A stretch of 64,000 nucleotides of DNA from GCA-016699835 sp964543905 (lineage in GTDB: Bacteria > Planctomycetota > Phycisphaerae > Phycisphaerales > UBA1924): contig CAZIZO010000004.1 in assembly GCA_964543905.1 (NCBI GenBank), positions 209,243 through 273,242 on the forward strand, written 5' to 3'. Below are positions 51,157-59,421 of this stretch, piece after piece. Position 1 is the stretch's first letter. Each line of letters begins with the position of its first letter. A program made the translations under genes and the position numbers. The notes beneath the pieces are model-generated. The model did not search any database. It was not told the origin of the DNA and saw nothing but the letters and a program-made list of their open reading frames with translations.

Positions 51157-51180
51157 TGGTTGACGCTTGGGTTGCTCTCG
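51157..51180 (+). repeat. Right copy of the short direct repeat
   Basis: TGGTTGACG (51157-51165) and GGGTTGCTCTCG (51169-51180) lie 19-42 bases after the radical SAM stop. They repeat the pair at 46836-46877. Together they bracket 4.3 kb holding just the three-gene unit and its promoter. Confidence 0.4.
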
Positions 51181-51312
51181 CACCCCTCGCGCGCGACTTC
51201 GGAATCCCATCGCGTAGGTATCCAGTAGCCAGCGGCGGCGTGTCGCGGGCGACCGATCCCTGATCACCACGACCGACCACGGACGGGTGAGCATCTCCGG
51301 AAGGAGTGCGCG

Positions 51313-51519
51313 ATGTCGCTGCGCCTCGATCCGACGGACCCGGCGGACATGTCGCAACACGAGCGGCTGGACGAGGTCGCCAGCATCCTCGCCCGCGGGA
51401 TTCAGCGCTTGCATGGGAGAGTTCCGGGACATCCCGGCCCCGTCGAGAATCTGCCGGAATCCTCGGCCACATGCCTTGAACTCTCGGCCCCCTCCCGCCC
51501 TGATGGCGTCGTTGGTTAA
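51313..51519 (+). CDS. Small protein of the recombinase module
   Basis: This 68-residue protein follows AAGGAG at a good spacing. It begins 'MSLRLDPTDPADMSQHERLDEVASILARGIQRLHGR' and has 'SSATCLELSAPSRPDG' at the end. Short proteins of this pattern ('M...DERL.EVA.ILA.GI.RL' with a terminal 'CLEL') commonly stand directly upstream of DUF2924 and a large serine recombinase in mobile elements. Their function is not known. The DUF2924 gene starts 27 bases later. Confidence 0.7.
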   Translation: MSLRLDPTDPADMSQHERLDEVASILARGIQRLHGRVPGHPGPVENLPESSATCLELSAPSRPDGVVG

Positions 51520-51545
51520 CGGCCAGAGAAAGGCGGTGATGTCCG

Positions 51546-52061
51546 ATGCTGAACGTGGGCCAAAAGGTGAGCGAGTTGCGGCGCATGACCGTCGGCGAAC
51601 TCCGCCGCGAGTATGCCGAGGTCTTCGGTGAGCAGACCCGTTCGTTCCACAAGGAGTTCCTCGTCCGCCGGATCGCGTGGCGGATTCAGGCCAACGTCGA
51701 AGGCGGCCTTCCCGACCGGGCGCGGCAGCGGGCGCTGGAAATCGCCAACGACGCCGACCTCCGCTCGCGAGCGCCCGTCGGGGCCGAGCCCGTCAAGGTG
51801 GCCGCGCGTGCGCCTGGCGGCCGCGTGGTGACCAAGCATGTCGAGGCCCCCGCCGACGCCCGGCTCCCAATGCCCGGGGCGCTCCTGACGCGGGAGTATC
51901 GGGGCCGCACGATCCGGGTCCGCGTCCTGCCGAACGGGTTCGACTACGAGGGGACGAGCTACCGGTCGCTCTCGGCGGTCGCGCAGGCGGTCACCGGGGC
52001 GCACTGGAACGGATACCTGTTCTTCGGGATTCAGGCACCGAAAGGTGCGGAGGCACCATGA
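51546..52061 (+). CDS. DUF2924 protein of the recombinase module
   Basis: This 171-residue protein has an N-terminal helical part ('VSELRRMTVGELRREYAEVFGEQTRSFHKEFLVRRIAWRIQ', about 8-48). The C-terminal part holds 'LPMPGALLTREYRGRTIRVRVLPNGFDYEGTSYRSLSAVAQAVTGAHWNGYLFFGI' (about 108-165). The latter 'G..L.REY.G....V.V...GF.Y.G..Y.SLS.IA..ITG..WNG..FFGL' pattern is the DUF2924 signature. These proteins almost always precede a large serine recombinase and may bind DNA or assist recombination. The stop overlaps the recombinase start (ATGA). Confidence 0.9.
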   Translation: MLNVGQKVSELRRMTVGELRREYAEVFGEQTRSFHKEFLVRRIAWRIQANVEGGLPDRARQRALEIANDADLRSRAPVGAEPVKVAARAPGGRVVTKHVEAPADARLPMPGALLTREYRGRTIRVRVLPNGFDYEGTSYRSLSAVAQAVTGAHWNGYLFFGIQAPKGAEAP

Positions 52062-53638
52062 CGCGACAACGACTTAACCAGATCACCGGCAAGTTGCCTG
52101 CCGTGCGGTGCGCCATCTACACCCGCAAGAGCAGCGAGGAGGGGCTGGAACAGGAGTTCAACTCGCTCGACGCCCAGCGCGAGAGCGGCGAGGCGTACAT
52201 CCGGAGCCAGACCGGCGAGGGATGGGTATGCCTGCCCGACCGATACGACGACGGCGGCTTCACCGGCGGGAACATGGACCGGCCGGCGCTCAAGCGTCTC
52301 ATGGCCGACATCGAGGCGGGCAGGATCGATTGCGTCGTGGTCTACAAGGTGGATCGCTTGTCGCGCTCGTTGCTCGACTTCGCCCGAATGATGGAGGCGT
52401 TCGAGCGCCACAAGGTGTCGTTCGTCTCGGTGACCCAGCAGTTCAACACGGCGTCGTCGATGGGGCGGCTGGTCCTCAACGTCCTGCTCTCGTTCGCGCA
52501 GTTCGAGCGGGAGATCATCTCCGAGCGCACGCGCGACAAGATCGCCGCCACGCGCCGGAAGGGGAAATGGGCCGGGGGTCACCCCATTCTCGGCTACGAC
52601 GTGGACCCGCGGGGGTTCCGGTTGGTAGTCAACGAAGAGGAGGCAGGCCGCGTCCGCGACATCTTCGGGCTGTACCTCGAGCACCAGTCGCTGATCGCCA
52701 CCGTCAAAGCCATCGATGGCCGCGAGTGGCTCAACAAGCAGTGGACGACGCGGAAGGGGAAGGCGCGGGGCGGGAAGCCGTTCGACAAGAACAGCGTGTT
52801 CAAGCTGCTGACCAACGTCGCGTACCTCGGGAAGGTGAAGTACAAGAACGAGATCCACGGCGGGGAGCACCAGGGCATCGTCGATCCCGCCGTCTGGCAG
52901 CGCGTCCAGCAGTTGCTGGCCCGCAACGGGCGCACGGGCGGCGCGGCCGTCCGCAACAAGTACGGCGCGCTCCTGAAGGGCCTGCTCCACTGCGCCCCCT
53001 GCGGCTGCTCGATGGGGCACACCTATTCGACGAAGAACGGGAACATCCAGTACCGCTACTACGTCTGTCTGCGGGCGCAGAAACGCGGCTGGCATACCTG
53101 CCCGTCGAAGTCCATCCCTGCCGCCGAGATCGAGCGGCTCGTGGTTGAGCAGATCCGGGCCATCGGGCGCGACCCCGCCTTGCTCGGCGCGACGATGAAG
53201 CACTCGCGGAAGCAGGCGAACGACGCCATCGCGGCACTGGAGACGGAGCGGGGCACGCTTGAGCGGGAGCTGAAGCGCCACTACCGCGAGGTCCGCACGC
53301 TGGCGACCGAGGCGGGCGCATCTAACGGCGTCGGGGCGGCGCGGCTCGGGGAACTGAACGAGCGCATCCGAACGGGCGAGCAGGCCATGACCGCGTTGCG
53401 GGAGCGTTCGGTCGCCATCAGCCGTCAGATCGTGGACGAGCGGGAGGTCGCGGAGGCTCTGGCCGCGTTCGACCCTGTGTGGGAGACGCTGACGCCGAAG
53501 GAGCAGGCGCGCGTGGTGCGCCTACTCGTCCAGCAGGTTAACTACAATGGCGCAGCGGGCACGGTATCCCTGACGTTCCACGCGGATGGCCTGAAGGCGA
53601 TCGCGACCGAGGTTGTCGAAGAGGAGGTTGCGGTATGA
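52058..53638 (+). CDS. Large serine recombinase (integrase)
   Basis: The ATG at 52058, coupled to DUF2924, gives 526 residues. The resolvase domain has 'AIYTRKSSEEGLEQEFNSLDAQRE' with catalytic Ser near 25, 'VDRLSRSLLDFARMMEAFE' with the active-site Arg residues, and 'MGRLVLNVLLSFAQFEREIISERTRDKI' at the helix E region. A recombinase domain (about 180-290) follows, then a zinc ribbon ('CAPCGCSM', later 'YVCLRAQ...CPSKSI') and a coiled coil (about 385-470). It should catalyse integration and excision of this element. The following gene overlaps it by 4 bases. Confidence 0.96.
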   Translation: MTRQRLNQITGKLPAVRCAIYTRKSSEEGLEQEFNSLDAQRESGEAYIRSQTGEGWVCLPDRYDDGGFTGGNMDRPALKRLMADIEAGRIDCVVVYKVDRLSRSLLDFARMMEAFERHKVSFVSVTQQFNTASSMGRLVLNVLLSFAQFEREIISERTRDKIAATRRKGKWAGGHPILGYDVDPRGFRLVVNEEEAGRVRDIFGLYLEHQSLIATVKAIDGREWLNKQWTTRKGKARGGKPFDKNSVFKLLTNVAYLGKVKYKNEIHGGEHQGIVDPAVWQRVQQLLARNGRTGGAAVRNKYGALLKGLLHCAPCGCSMGHTYSTKNGNIQYRYYVCLRAQKRGWHTCPSKSIPAAEIERLVVEQIRAIGRDPALLGATMKHSRKQANDAIAALETERGTLERELKRHYREVRTLATEAGASNGVGAARLGELNERIRTGEQAMTALRERSVAISRQIVDEREVAEALAAFDPVWETLTPKEQARVVRLLVQQVNYNGAAGTVSLTFHADGLKAIATEVVEEEVAV

Positions 53639-54054
53639 CGAACCCGGCAGCGCCGCGCATCGAGTTCAAGGTCCACTTCCAGGCGACCCGTCGCGGGAAG
53701 AAGAAGGCGGTCGTCGGCGAGAAGCCCGCGAAATCTGCCGCGCCGCCGGGCAACCTGCCCCGCGTGACGCGGCTCATGGCACTCGCCATCCGCTTCGAGC
53801 AACTCGTCCGCGATGGTGAGGTGCGCGACCTCGCCGACATCGCCCGCCTCGGACACGTTACCCGCGCCCGCGTCACGCAGGTCATGAACCTGCTGCATCT
53901 CGCGCCCGACATTCAAGAGGCGATTCTGTTCCTGCCTCGGGTGGAACAGGGGCGCGACCCGATCACGGAACGCGACCTGCGACCGGTCGCGGCGCTCGCG
54001 GATTGGCGGAAGCAAAGGAGCGCCTGGAAGGGCCTGAGTGCGACCCGAATGTAA
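53635..54054 (+). CDS. HTH protein of the recombinase module
   Basis: This 139-residue protein has a basic N-terminus ('KVHFQATRRGKKKAVVGEKPAK') and a helix-turn-helix ('VRDLADIARLGHVTRARVTQVMNLLHLAPDIQEAILFLP', about 67-105). That segment resembles the ParB/KorB type, where 'G.T.ARVTQ.M.L..L.P.IQE.IL' is typical. It overlaps the recombinase stop by 4 bases, the usual end of the 68-aa/DUF2924/recombinase/HTH module. A role as recombination directionality factor or module repressor is inference. Confidence 0.82.
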   Translation: MTNPAAPRIEFKVHFQATRRGKKKAVVGEKPAKSAAPPGNLPRVTRLMALAIRFEQLVRDGEVRDLADIARLGHVTRARVTQVMNLLHLAPDIQEAILFLPRVEQGRDPITERDLRPVAALADWRKQRSAWKGLSATRM

Positions 54055-54179
54055 CCCGCACACCCTGCCCCGCAACCCAACCAGCGGTACAATGCGCTCC
54101 ATAGTCACACTACCCCTTGTCGGGCCATTCGGGAGCCGAGGGGGCGAGAAGTTGGTGTTCATGGATTGGGCGGTGCGGC

Positions 54180-55421
54180 ATGGCAAAAACTGCGAATGCC
54201 AACTCGGTCTCACGAGGGCTCTGGGAGAGTGAGCTCGAGCTTCCAATCGGGGCCGCCCTTCAGCAGTTTGAAGAGGACCCATCGCGCCTCTCAGGCTGGG
54301 TCGCGTCACGCACGGGGCGTCAGCTCGATGTGCTCTGTCGCGTGCTCAGCATCGATGACGCGGCGAAAACGAAGGACAAGCGCGACGCCTTGGCCAAGTG
54401 CAACGGCGCGCTCACGCCCTTCTACCTCACCGATCAGTTCGCCCGCCGCAAGGGTAAGTTCGCGGTGGTGGACTTGGCGTCCAGCGTGCTTGAGCCGCAA
54501 GTTCTGGACCTGTGCAAGGGCAGCGACCAGGAGACGTTTGACACGCTCGCGTTGCTCTACGCGCTGCTGCACGCGAGCCCCGAGCACCTCAAGACCCTCT
54601 TCCATCTGGACAAGATTCACAAATCTGGCTTTGCGCGGATGGCGCTGAAGCAGAAGACACGGCAACCGGGCACGTCGTTCGAGACGTTTCTCACGCAGAA
54701 GCAGGCCAAGCAGATCCTGGAGGCGTTCGACAAGCAGCGGCGCGATCAGCGAGAGAGCCAGCTCAAGAACGTCTTCAGGCACAACCACCATCACCTCGTC
54801 TTCATTCGGCGACCTGAACGCCCCCAGCACATCATCAGCGATGGGCAGATTCGCCACGGGCACCGCGTCGAGTGGATCATCCTCGACTTCGCCGACAACG
54901 CGAAGCGCGTCAACATCTCGTCGGACAGCAATGAGGTTCCGCTTCAGATCGCCAACGCGATCGCTTCAGCGTACTTCGAGAAGGCCGTCGAGTACGACAA
55001 CGAATCGGAGGTCACTTACGCGCAGCAGATTCACACTCTGCTCGATCAACTCAAAGCCGGTACCTGCGAAGGGCTGCGGCTTACCGATCTGGAGGTGCAA
55101 TCATCCCCACTCGATGGGGTCGATCTGCGTGTCAGCCACGATGACCCGGACGTCGTTCAGCGCGCGGTGGCCTCTTTGGAGCGTGACCACAGCAGCCTTA
55201 CGCAGCATATCGACCGGGTCACAAAGCTCAAGGTCGTCTACGAGGCGAAGCGCATCGACATGCGGTTTGAGAAACTCGATACAGCGCAGGACGAGTACGT
55301 CGTGCGCTACATGGACCATCGCCTCAACGCGACCTTGCGGAAGCAGTTCGAGGACTTCATGAGAGACACGCATGCCATCCCGATCCTCTCCACCGAGAAG
55401 CGGTTCGCCCGTCAGTCGTGA
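54180..55421 (+). CDS. Unknown protein, first of an overlapping pair
   Basis: This 413-residue protein uses the ATG at 54180; the frame is open from 54117. I recognise no family. It is soluble, with a mostly helical N-terminal half ('LDVLCRVLSIDDAAKTKDKRDALAKCNG'). The C-terminal half has 'FRHNHHHLVFIRRPERPQHIISDGQIRHGHRVEWIILDFADNAKRVNIS' near 195-245, a His-rich segment that could bind metal or nucleic acid. Its end overlaps the next frame by 50 bases. It sits between the recombinase module and the replication block, a place where elements often carry cargo. Confidence 0.75.
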   Translation: MAKTANANSVSRGLWESELELPIGAALQQFEEDPSRLSGWVASRTGRQLDVLCRVLSIDDAAKTKDKRDALAKCNGALTPFYLTDQFARRKGKFAVVDLASSVLEPQVLDLCKGSDQETFDTLALLYALLHASPEHLKTLFHLDKIHKSGFARMALKQKTRQPGTSFETFLTQKQAKQILEAFDKQRRDQRESQLKNVFRHNHHHLVFIRRPERPQHIISDGQIRHGHRVEWIILDFADNAKRVNISSDSNEVPLQIANAIASAYFEKAVEYDNESEVTYAQQIHTLLDQLKAGTCEGLRLTDLEVQSSPLDGVDLRVSHDDPDVVQRAVASLERDHSSLTQHIDRVTKLKVVYEAKRIDMRFEKLDTAQDEYVVRYMDHRLNATLRKQFEDFMRDTHAIPILSTEKRFARQS

Positions 55422-56547
55422 GCACGCGGCCGTTCTGCTGGAGGACGGTGTGCGGGTCGAGACGCCGCCCGATGACCTCCTCGCTGCGGCCGAGCACCTG
55501 CGGGGGTGCGGGCTGATCTCCTTCGGCGTGCGCGAGTACGTCCAATGCGTCGAGCCGCGCGATGCCGACTTTCCGCCCCGGAACCGCACATGCCAGGGTC
55601 GCATCTTCCTGGCGGATGGACAGGACGAGGATGCTGACGAGATTCGATGCCCACAGTGCGAGCGACCGGTCAGGCCGTACTCGTTGAACAAGCGCCGCCA
55701 GCGCGTAGTTCAGACCGCGGTCTCCCAAGCCGGCGCGATAGCGTGGATTCGAGATCGACTCAGCGAGATCTCATCGAATGTCGTGGACCTCGGCAACAGC
55801 GCATTCCGCGTGGACGGTTTCGGATCTCTCGGTGTCATCGTGTGCGTGGCGGATGCGGATGGTCCGGCCGCCAGTCGCGCCAACAGTGCCACCTTCGCGG
55901 CGACGAACGCTGTGTGCTACATCACACTGAACCCGCGTGCGCCGGAGGGTCGTTTCCTCCAGGACGAATGGGTGTGCCGCGTTTCCCTCGCCGATCTGGT
56001 GTGTGGCGAGGCCGACCTACGAAGAGCTCTCACCGATTTGGCGGCCGCCCCTCCCGTCGCCAGCATGAACAGGGTCGATTCGCCCGTGTACGCCAAGGGC
56101 CATGTGCCCATCCTGACCGAGGTGAAACCAAAGACCAAGCGAGTATTTTTCGTCGAGCTCGGCGATGACGTCGTTCGGATTAACGGGGAGGTCGTCATCA
56201 ACCCGCAAGCCGGGCCGCGCCTCGCACTGTTCAGGTTGCTGTGGGAGCAGTTCGTGACAGACCTCTCCAAGGGGACGCCAGCGACCGATTTCACGACATT
56301 CAGCGTGAAGAAGCTCATGACGGCTATGAAGGCCGCGGGGCACGTTTACGGGGACGAGGGGTCATTGCGCAAACTGATCAACAATCTCCAGTCCGACATC
56401 GAAACGGCGGTGAAGCGCAAGCTGGGGACGCCCATCAGCCGCGAAGACGTCGTCGAGACGTGCCGCATGGAGGGCCAGTCGGACGCCTCAGGCGGGTACC
56501 GTCTGAACCCGGTTTCCGTGGCGATCCGGCCCTTCCGGTCTCCGTAG
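55372..56547 (+). CDS. Unknown protein with zinc-knuckle and winged-helix-like C-terminus
   Basis: This 391-residue frame overlaps the previous gene by 50 bases, unless a later start is used. Cysteines at 'FPPRNRTCQGRIF' and 'EIRCPQCERPVRPYSLNKRRQR' near residues 74-110 look like a small zinc-binding site. A Val/Ala-rich central region ('FGSLGVIVCVADADGPAASR') follows. The C-terminal part, from about 285 ('FRLLWEQFVTDL...FTTFSVKKLMTAMKAAGHVYGDEGSLRKLINNLQSDIETAVKRKLG'), reads like a transcriptional-regulator C-terminal winged helix. Function unknown; overlap suggests it acts with the 413-residue protein. Confidence 0.72.
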   Translation: MPSRSSPPRSGSPVSREHAAVLLEDGVRVETPPDDLLAAAEHLRGCGLISFGVREYVQCVEPRDADFPPRNRTCQGRIFLADGQDEDADEIRCPQCERPVRPYSLNKRRQRVVQTAVSQAGAIAWIRDRLSEISSNVVDLGNSAFRVDGFGSLGVIVCVADADGPAASRANSATFAATNAVCYITLNPRAPEGRFLQDEWVCRVSLADLVCGEADLRRALTDLAAAPPVASMNRVDSPVYAKGHVPILTEVKPKTKRVFFVELGDDVVRINGEVVINPQAGPRLALFRLLWEQFVTDLSKGTPATDFTTFSVKKLMTAMKAAGHVYGDEGSLRKLINNLQSDIETAVKRKLGTPISREDVVETCRMEGQSDASGGYRLNPVSVAIRPFRSP

Positions 56548-56692
56548 CCGCGAGAACTGTCTGAAGAATCTGAGACATGTCTTGTTCCGCCTTTGGGATG
56601 AGCGGAACACGGCGTCCCGCTGAGCCCGACCTGTCTGCTCGGCGCGAGACCTGTCCTACAAGCGGTGCGCCGCGGGTTGTTTCATATGCCCC

Positions 56693-57259
56693 ATGAACAA
56701 CAACCCCATCCCCACCGACCCGAACGACTATGCAGAATGGCTCATCGCACGTAAGTCTCGCCGCGTCTGCCGCCGCCGCGGCATGTCCGTCAGCGACATC
56801 GAGGACATCGAGCAGGCACTCCGGTTCCACGTCGCGCAGAACATCGCGGACCATGACCCGGCGAAGGCGTGCATACGGACGTTCCTGGATCGCCTCATTC
56901 AGCGGCGGCTTGTGTCGATCCTCCGGCACCGTTACGCCGCCCGGCGCAGCCCCAAGCGAGAAGAGTGCTCGCTGAACGAGTTCATCCGCGACAAGGGTGG
57001 CCGCCTTAGCGAGCGGCACGAGTCCGTGGCCGCGATGGAGAGCACCGAGCAGCGGCTCCGCGACCTTACCCGCGACATCGCCGACCTGCGGGAGCGACTG
57101 CCGTCGGATGCGCACCGGCAGTTCCTCGACGCCCTGGCCCGCGGAGGGACCGTCAACTCCATCGGCCCCGAACTGGGGCTGTCCCGCCGTGCCGCAGCGC
57201 GGTGCTTCGAGGACCTGCGGCGTGCGTTCGAGGACGCTGGCCTGCGTGTGTATGTCTGA
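56693..57259 (+). CDS. Sigma-70-like factor of the mobile element
   Basis: This 188-residue protein has a region-2-like part ('VSDIEDIEQALRFHVAQNIADHDPAKACIRTFLDRLIQRRLVSILRHRYAARRSPK', about 33-90) and a region-4-like C-terminus ('RERLPSDAHRQFLDALARGGTVNSIGPELGLSRRAAARCFEDLRRAFEDAG', about 127-180) with a clear helix-turn-helix. This is the layout of a short ECF-type sigma factor. Such proteins occur in planctomycete prophages and may drive element genes. The 145-base gap before it shows nothing else. Confidence 0.75.
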   Translation: MNNNPIPTDPNDYAEWLIARKSRRVCRRRGMSVSDIEDIEQALRFHVAQNIADHDPAKACIRTFLDRLIQRRLVSILRHRYAARRSPKREECSLNEFIRDKGGRLSERHESVAAMESTEQRLRDLTRDIADLRERLPSDAHRQFLDALARGGTVNSIGPELGLSRRAAARCFEDLRRAFEDAGLRVYV

Positions 57260-57330
57260 GCGCGCAACTTTCGGGAGTGGCGGCGTAGGTATCGAGAAGC
57301 CGGTGACCACGACCGGGGAGGACCATCCAC

Positions 57331-57636
57331 ATGCAACGGGACATTTATCGCTACGTCTTCGATTCCGGCGTCGAGTTCTCCGAAGTCACCGCCACGCTCG
57401 ACTTGGCGTTCATCGCCATCGAGAGTCTGCACGGGGAGTCGCGTGCTCGCCTCGACGCGAGGTTCACTTCCGAGCCGTCCCGCCGCACGGTGGTCCTCGA
57501 CGCGACAACGTCGGTGGGCCAGGCGCTGAACCAGGTGTTCGTCGGGTTCGCGCGACGCGAGTTCGGAGAAGACGCCTTCACCGTTCGCCGTGTGGAAGCT
57601 GTCCCGACAAACGACGAGCGCGTTGCGGCCAACTGA
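57331..57636 (+). CDS. Small hypothetical protein of the element
   Basis: This 101-residue protein is composed as 'MQRDIYRYVFDSGVEFSEVTATLDLAFIAIESLHGESRARLDARF', then 'RRTVVLDATTSVGQALNQVFVGFARREFGEDAFTVRRVE'. It reads as a compact alpha/beta protein. I know no family. It lies between the sigma-like factor and the recombination ATPase in the same direction, with ATG start. Confidence 0.7.
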   Translation: MQRDIYRYVFDSGVEFSEVTATLDLAFIAIESLHGESRARLDARFTSEPSRRTVVLDATTSVGQALNQVFVGFARREFGEDAFTVRRVEAVPTNDERVAAN

Positions 57637-57722
57637 CCACCTGCCCTCCCCTCGTCCGCCTCGGCCAGGGCGACTTTGTCCGCGACATCTTTCCTCACGA
57701 CCTCGACCCCACTGGAGAGCCC

Positions 57723-58565
57723 ATGACCGCAGCCAGCCTCATGAACCAGATCACCAAGGGCCGCAGGCCCAAGCCCCGCCGCGTGATGCTGTACGGCACG
57801 CACGGGATCGGCAAGAGCACGTTCGGTGCGATGGCTGAGAGCCCCATCTTCATCCCCACCGAGGACGGTCTCGGCGACATCGAGTGTGAGTCGTTCCCGC
57901 TCGCCAAGAGCCTGGGCGACGTGATGGCGGCGCTGGAGTCGCTGTACTCCGGCGAGCACGGGTACAGGACCGTCGTCATCGACAGCCTCGACTGGCTCGA
58001 GCGACTCATCTGGAACGAGGTCTGCGAGGACGAGCAGGTCGAGAGCATCGAGAAGATCGGGTACGCCAAAGGGTACACGTTCGCCATCGAGAAATGGCGG
58101 ATGGTGCTCGGCGCGCTCGACGCCCTCCGCGGCGACCGCGGCATGACCGTGGTCGTCATCGCCCACGCCAAGATCGAGAAGTTCGAGAACCCCGAGACCG
58201 TCCCCTACGACCGGTACTCGCCGCGTCTGCACAAGCTCGCCAGCGCGCTCGTGCAGGAGTGGGCCGACGAGGTGCTCTTCGCCACGTACAAGGTACTCAC
58301 TGTCAAGGTGGACGAGGGCTTCAACAAGGCCAAGCACAACGGCGTGGGCACCGGCGAGCGGATCATCCGCACCGTCGAGCGGCCCGCGCACGTCGCCAAG
58401 AACCGCCTGAACCTTCCTGAGGAGCTCCCCCTCGACTACCGCGTCTTTGCGACCCACGTCGCCGGCACGCGCGGCGATGCCACTCCAACCCCCACGACCA
58501 CCACGGCCACCGACGCCGCGCCCGCCACGGGCGAGCCCGCGACCCCTGCATCCGCCACGAACTGA
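57723..58565 (+). CDS. Sak4-like phage recombination ATPase (AAA_24)
   Basis: This 280-residue RecA-core ATPase starts at the ATG at 57723. Walker A 'GTHGIGKST' is at 25-33. 'FIPTEDGLGDIECESFPLAKSLGDVMAALESL' is near 45-75 and the Walker B strand 'YRTVVIDSLDWLERLIW' is near 81-97. The rest is typical of phage nucleotide-binding proteins of the AAA_24 group, including Sak4, which anneals or loads single-stranded DNA. The tail is Thr/Ala/Pro-rich. The DUF669 gene follows in 15 bases, as in many phages. Confidence 0.88.
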   Translation: MTAASLMNQITKGRRPKPRRVMLYGTHGIGKSTFGAMAESPIFIPTEDGLGDIECESFPLAKSLGDVMAALESLYSGEHGYRTVVIDSLDWLERLIWNEVCEDEQVESIEKIGYAKGYTFAIEKWRMVLGALDALRGDRGMTVVVIAHAKIEKFENPETVPYDRYSPRLHKLASALVQEWADEVLFATYKVLTVKVDEGFNKAKHNGVGTGERIIRTVERPAHVAKNRLNLPEELPLDYRVFATHVAGTRGDATPTPTTTTATDAAPATGEPATPASATN

Positions 58566-58579
58566 AAGGACTCTGACCA

Positions 58580-59062
58580 ATGGCGAACCTAAACAACTTC
58601 GACGCGACCAACGTTGACCCCTCCGTCGCCCTCGACCCAATCCCGGCGGGCAAGTACCTCGCGGCGATCACCGACACGGAGATGAAGCCGACCAAGGCCG
58701 GCGGGGGGAAGTACCTGCAGCTCACGTTTCAGGTGCTCGACGGCGAGTACAAGGGCAGGCTCGTGTGGGCACGGCTCAACCTCGAGAACAAGAGCGAGAT
58801 GACGGTGAAGATCGCCCGCGGCGAACTCTCCGCGATCTGCCGGGCCGTCGGCGTGATGGCGCCCAAGGACTCCGTCGAGCTCCACAACATCCCGCTGGAG
58901 ATCAGCGTCGGCCTGAAGAAGCGCGACGACAACGGCGAGTTCACCAACGTCATCAAGGGTTACGCGAAGAAGGGCAGCAACGTGGGAGGCAGCGTCGCGA
59001 CGACCGCGCCGCGCCCCGCTGCGGGCGTCGGCCCAGGGAGCACGCCGCCCTGGAAGCGATAA
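58580..59062 (+). CDS. DUF669 phage protein (putative ssDNA-binding)
   Basis: This 160-residue protein has 'PIPAGKYLAAITDTEMKPTKAGGGKYLQLTFQVLDGEYKGRLVWARLNLENKSEMTVKIARGELSAICRAVG' at about 22-92. It is the DUF669 pattern of an OB-fold-like phage protein found beside Sak4-type ATPases. Its likely role is single-strand binding during replication or recombination. The C-terminus ends 'PPWKR', as phage SSB-like tails often end with a short charged or aromatic motif. Confidence 0.88.
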   Translation: MANLNNFDATNVDPSVALDPIPAGKYLAAITDTEMKPTKAGGGKYLQLTFQVLDGEYKGRLVWARLNLENKSEMTVKIARGELSAICRAVGVMAPKDSVELHNIPLEISVGLKKRDDNGEFTNVIKGYAKKGSNVGGSVATTAPRPAAGVGPGSTPPWKR

Positions 59063-59421
59063 GCCCATCCGGCCGCGTCCTCGAGCTCCCGTACCCGCCG
59101 AGTGTGAACCACATCTGGCGGCGCGTGGGGCCCAGGACCGTCATCAGCCGCGAGGGCCGGCGCTACCGCACGGACGTGTGTGCCGCCCTCGCGGCGATGC
59201 GGGTGGAGCGGATGGAGGGGCGCCTGGCGGTGCGCGTCACCGTCTGCCCGCCCGATCACCGCCGGCGCGACCTGGACAACGTGCAGAAGGCGCTGCTTGA
59301 CGCGCTCGCCAAGGGCGGCGCGTACCGCGACGACTCGCAGATCGACCGGCTGGAAGTGGAACGAGGCCCGGTGACCCCGGGCGGCAAGGTGCTGGTGGAG
59401 ATCACGCGAATCAACTCATGA
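59050..59421 (+). CDS. rusA: RusA-family Holliday junction resolvase (start uncertain)
   Basis: The frame encodes 'LELPYPPSVNHIWRR', 'RTVISREGRRYRTDV', 'RLAVRVTVCPPDHRRRDLDNVQKALLDALAKGGAYRDDSQIDRLEVERG', which are the RusA blocks, with the catalytic Asp pair in 'RRDLDN' and 'YRDDSQI'. RusA cuts Holliday junctions in phages. No ATG, GTG or TTG lies between the end of the DUF669 gene and the conserved N-terminus. The best-placed codon is a CTG at 59050, nine bases after AGGGAG. A GTG at 59104 would cut into the conserved start. The stop overlaps the helicase gene by 4 bases. Confidence 0.82.
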   Translation: MEAISPSGRVLELPYPPSVNHIWRRVGPRTVISREGRRYRTDVCAALAAMRVERMEGRLAVRVTVCPPDHRRRDLDNVQKALLDALAKGGAYRDDSQIDRLEVERGPVTPGGKVLVEITRINS

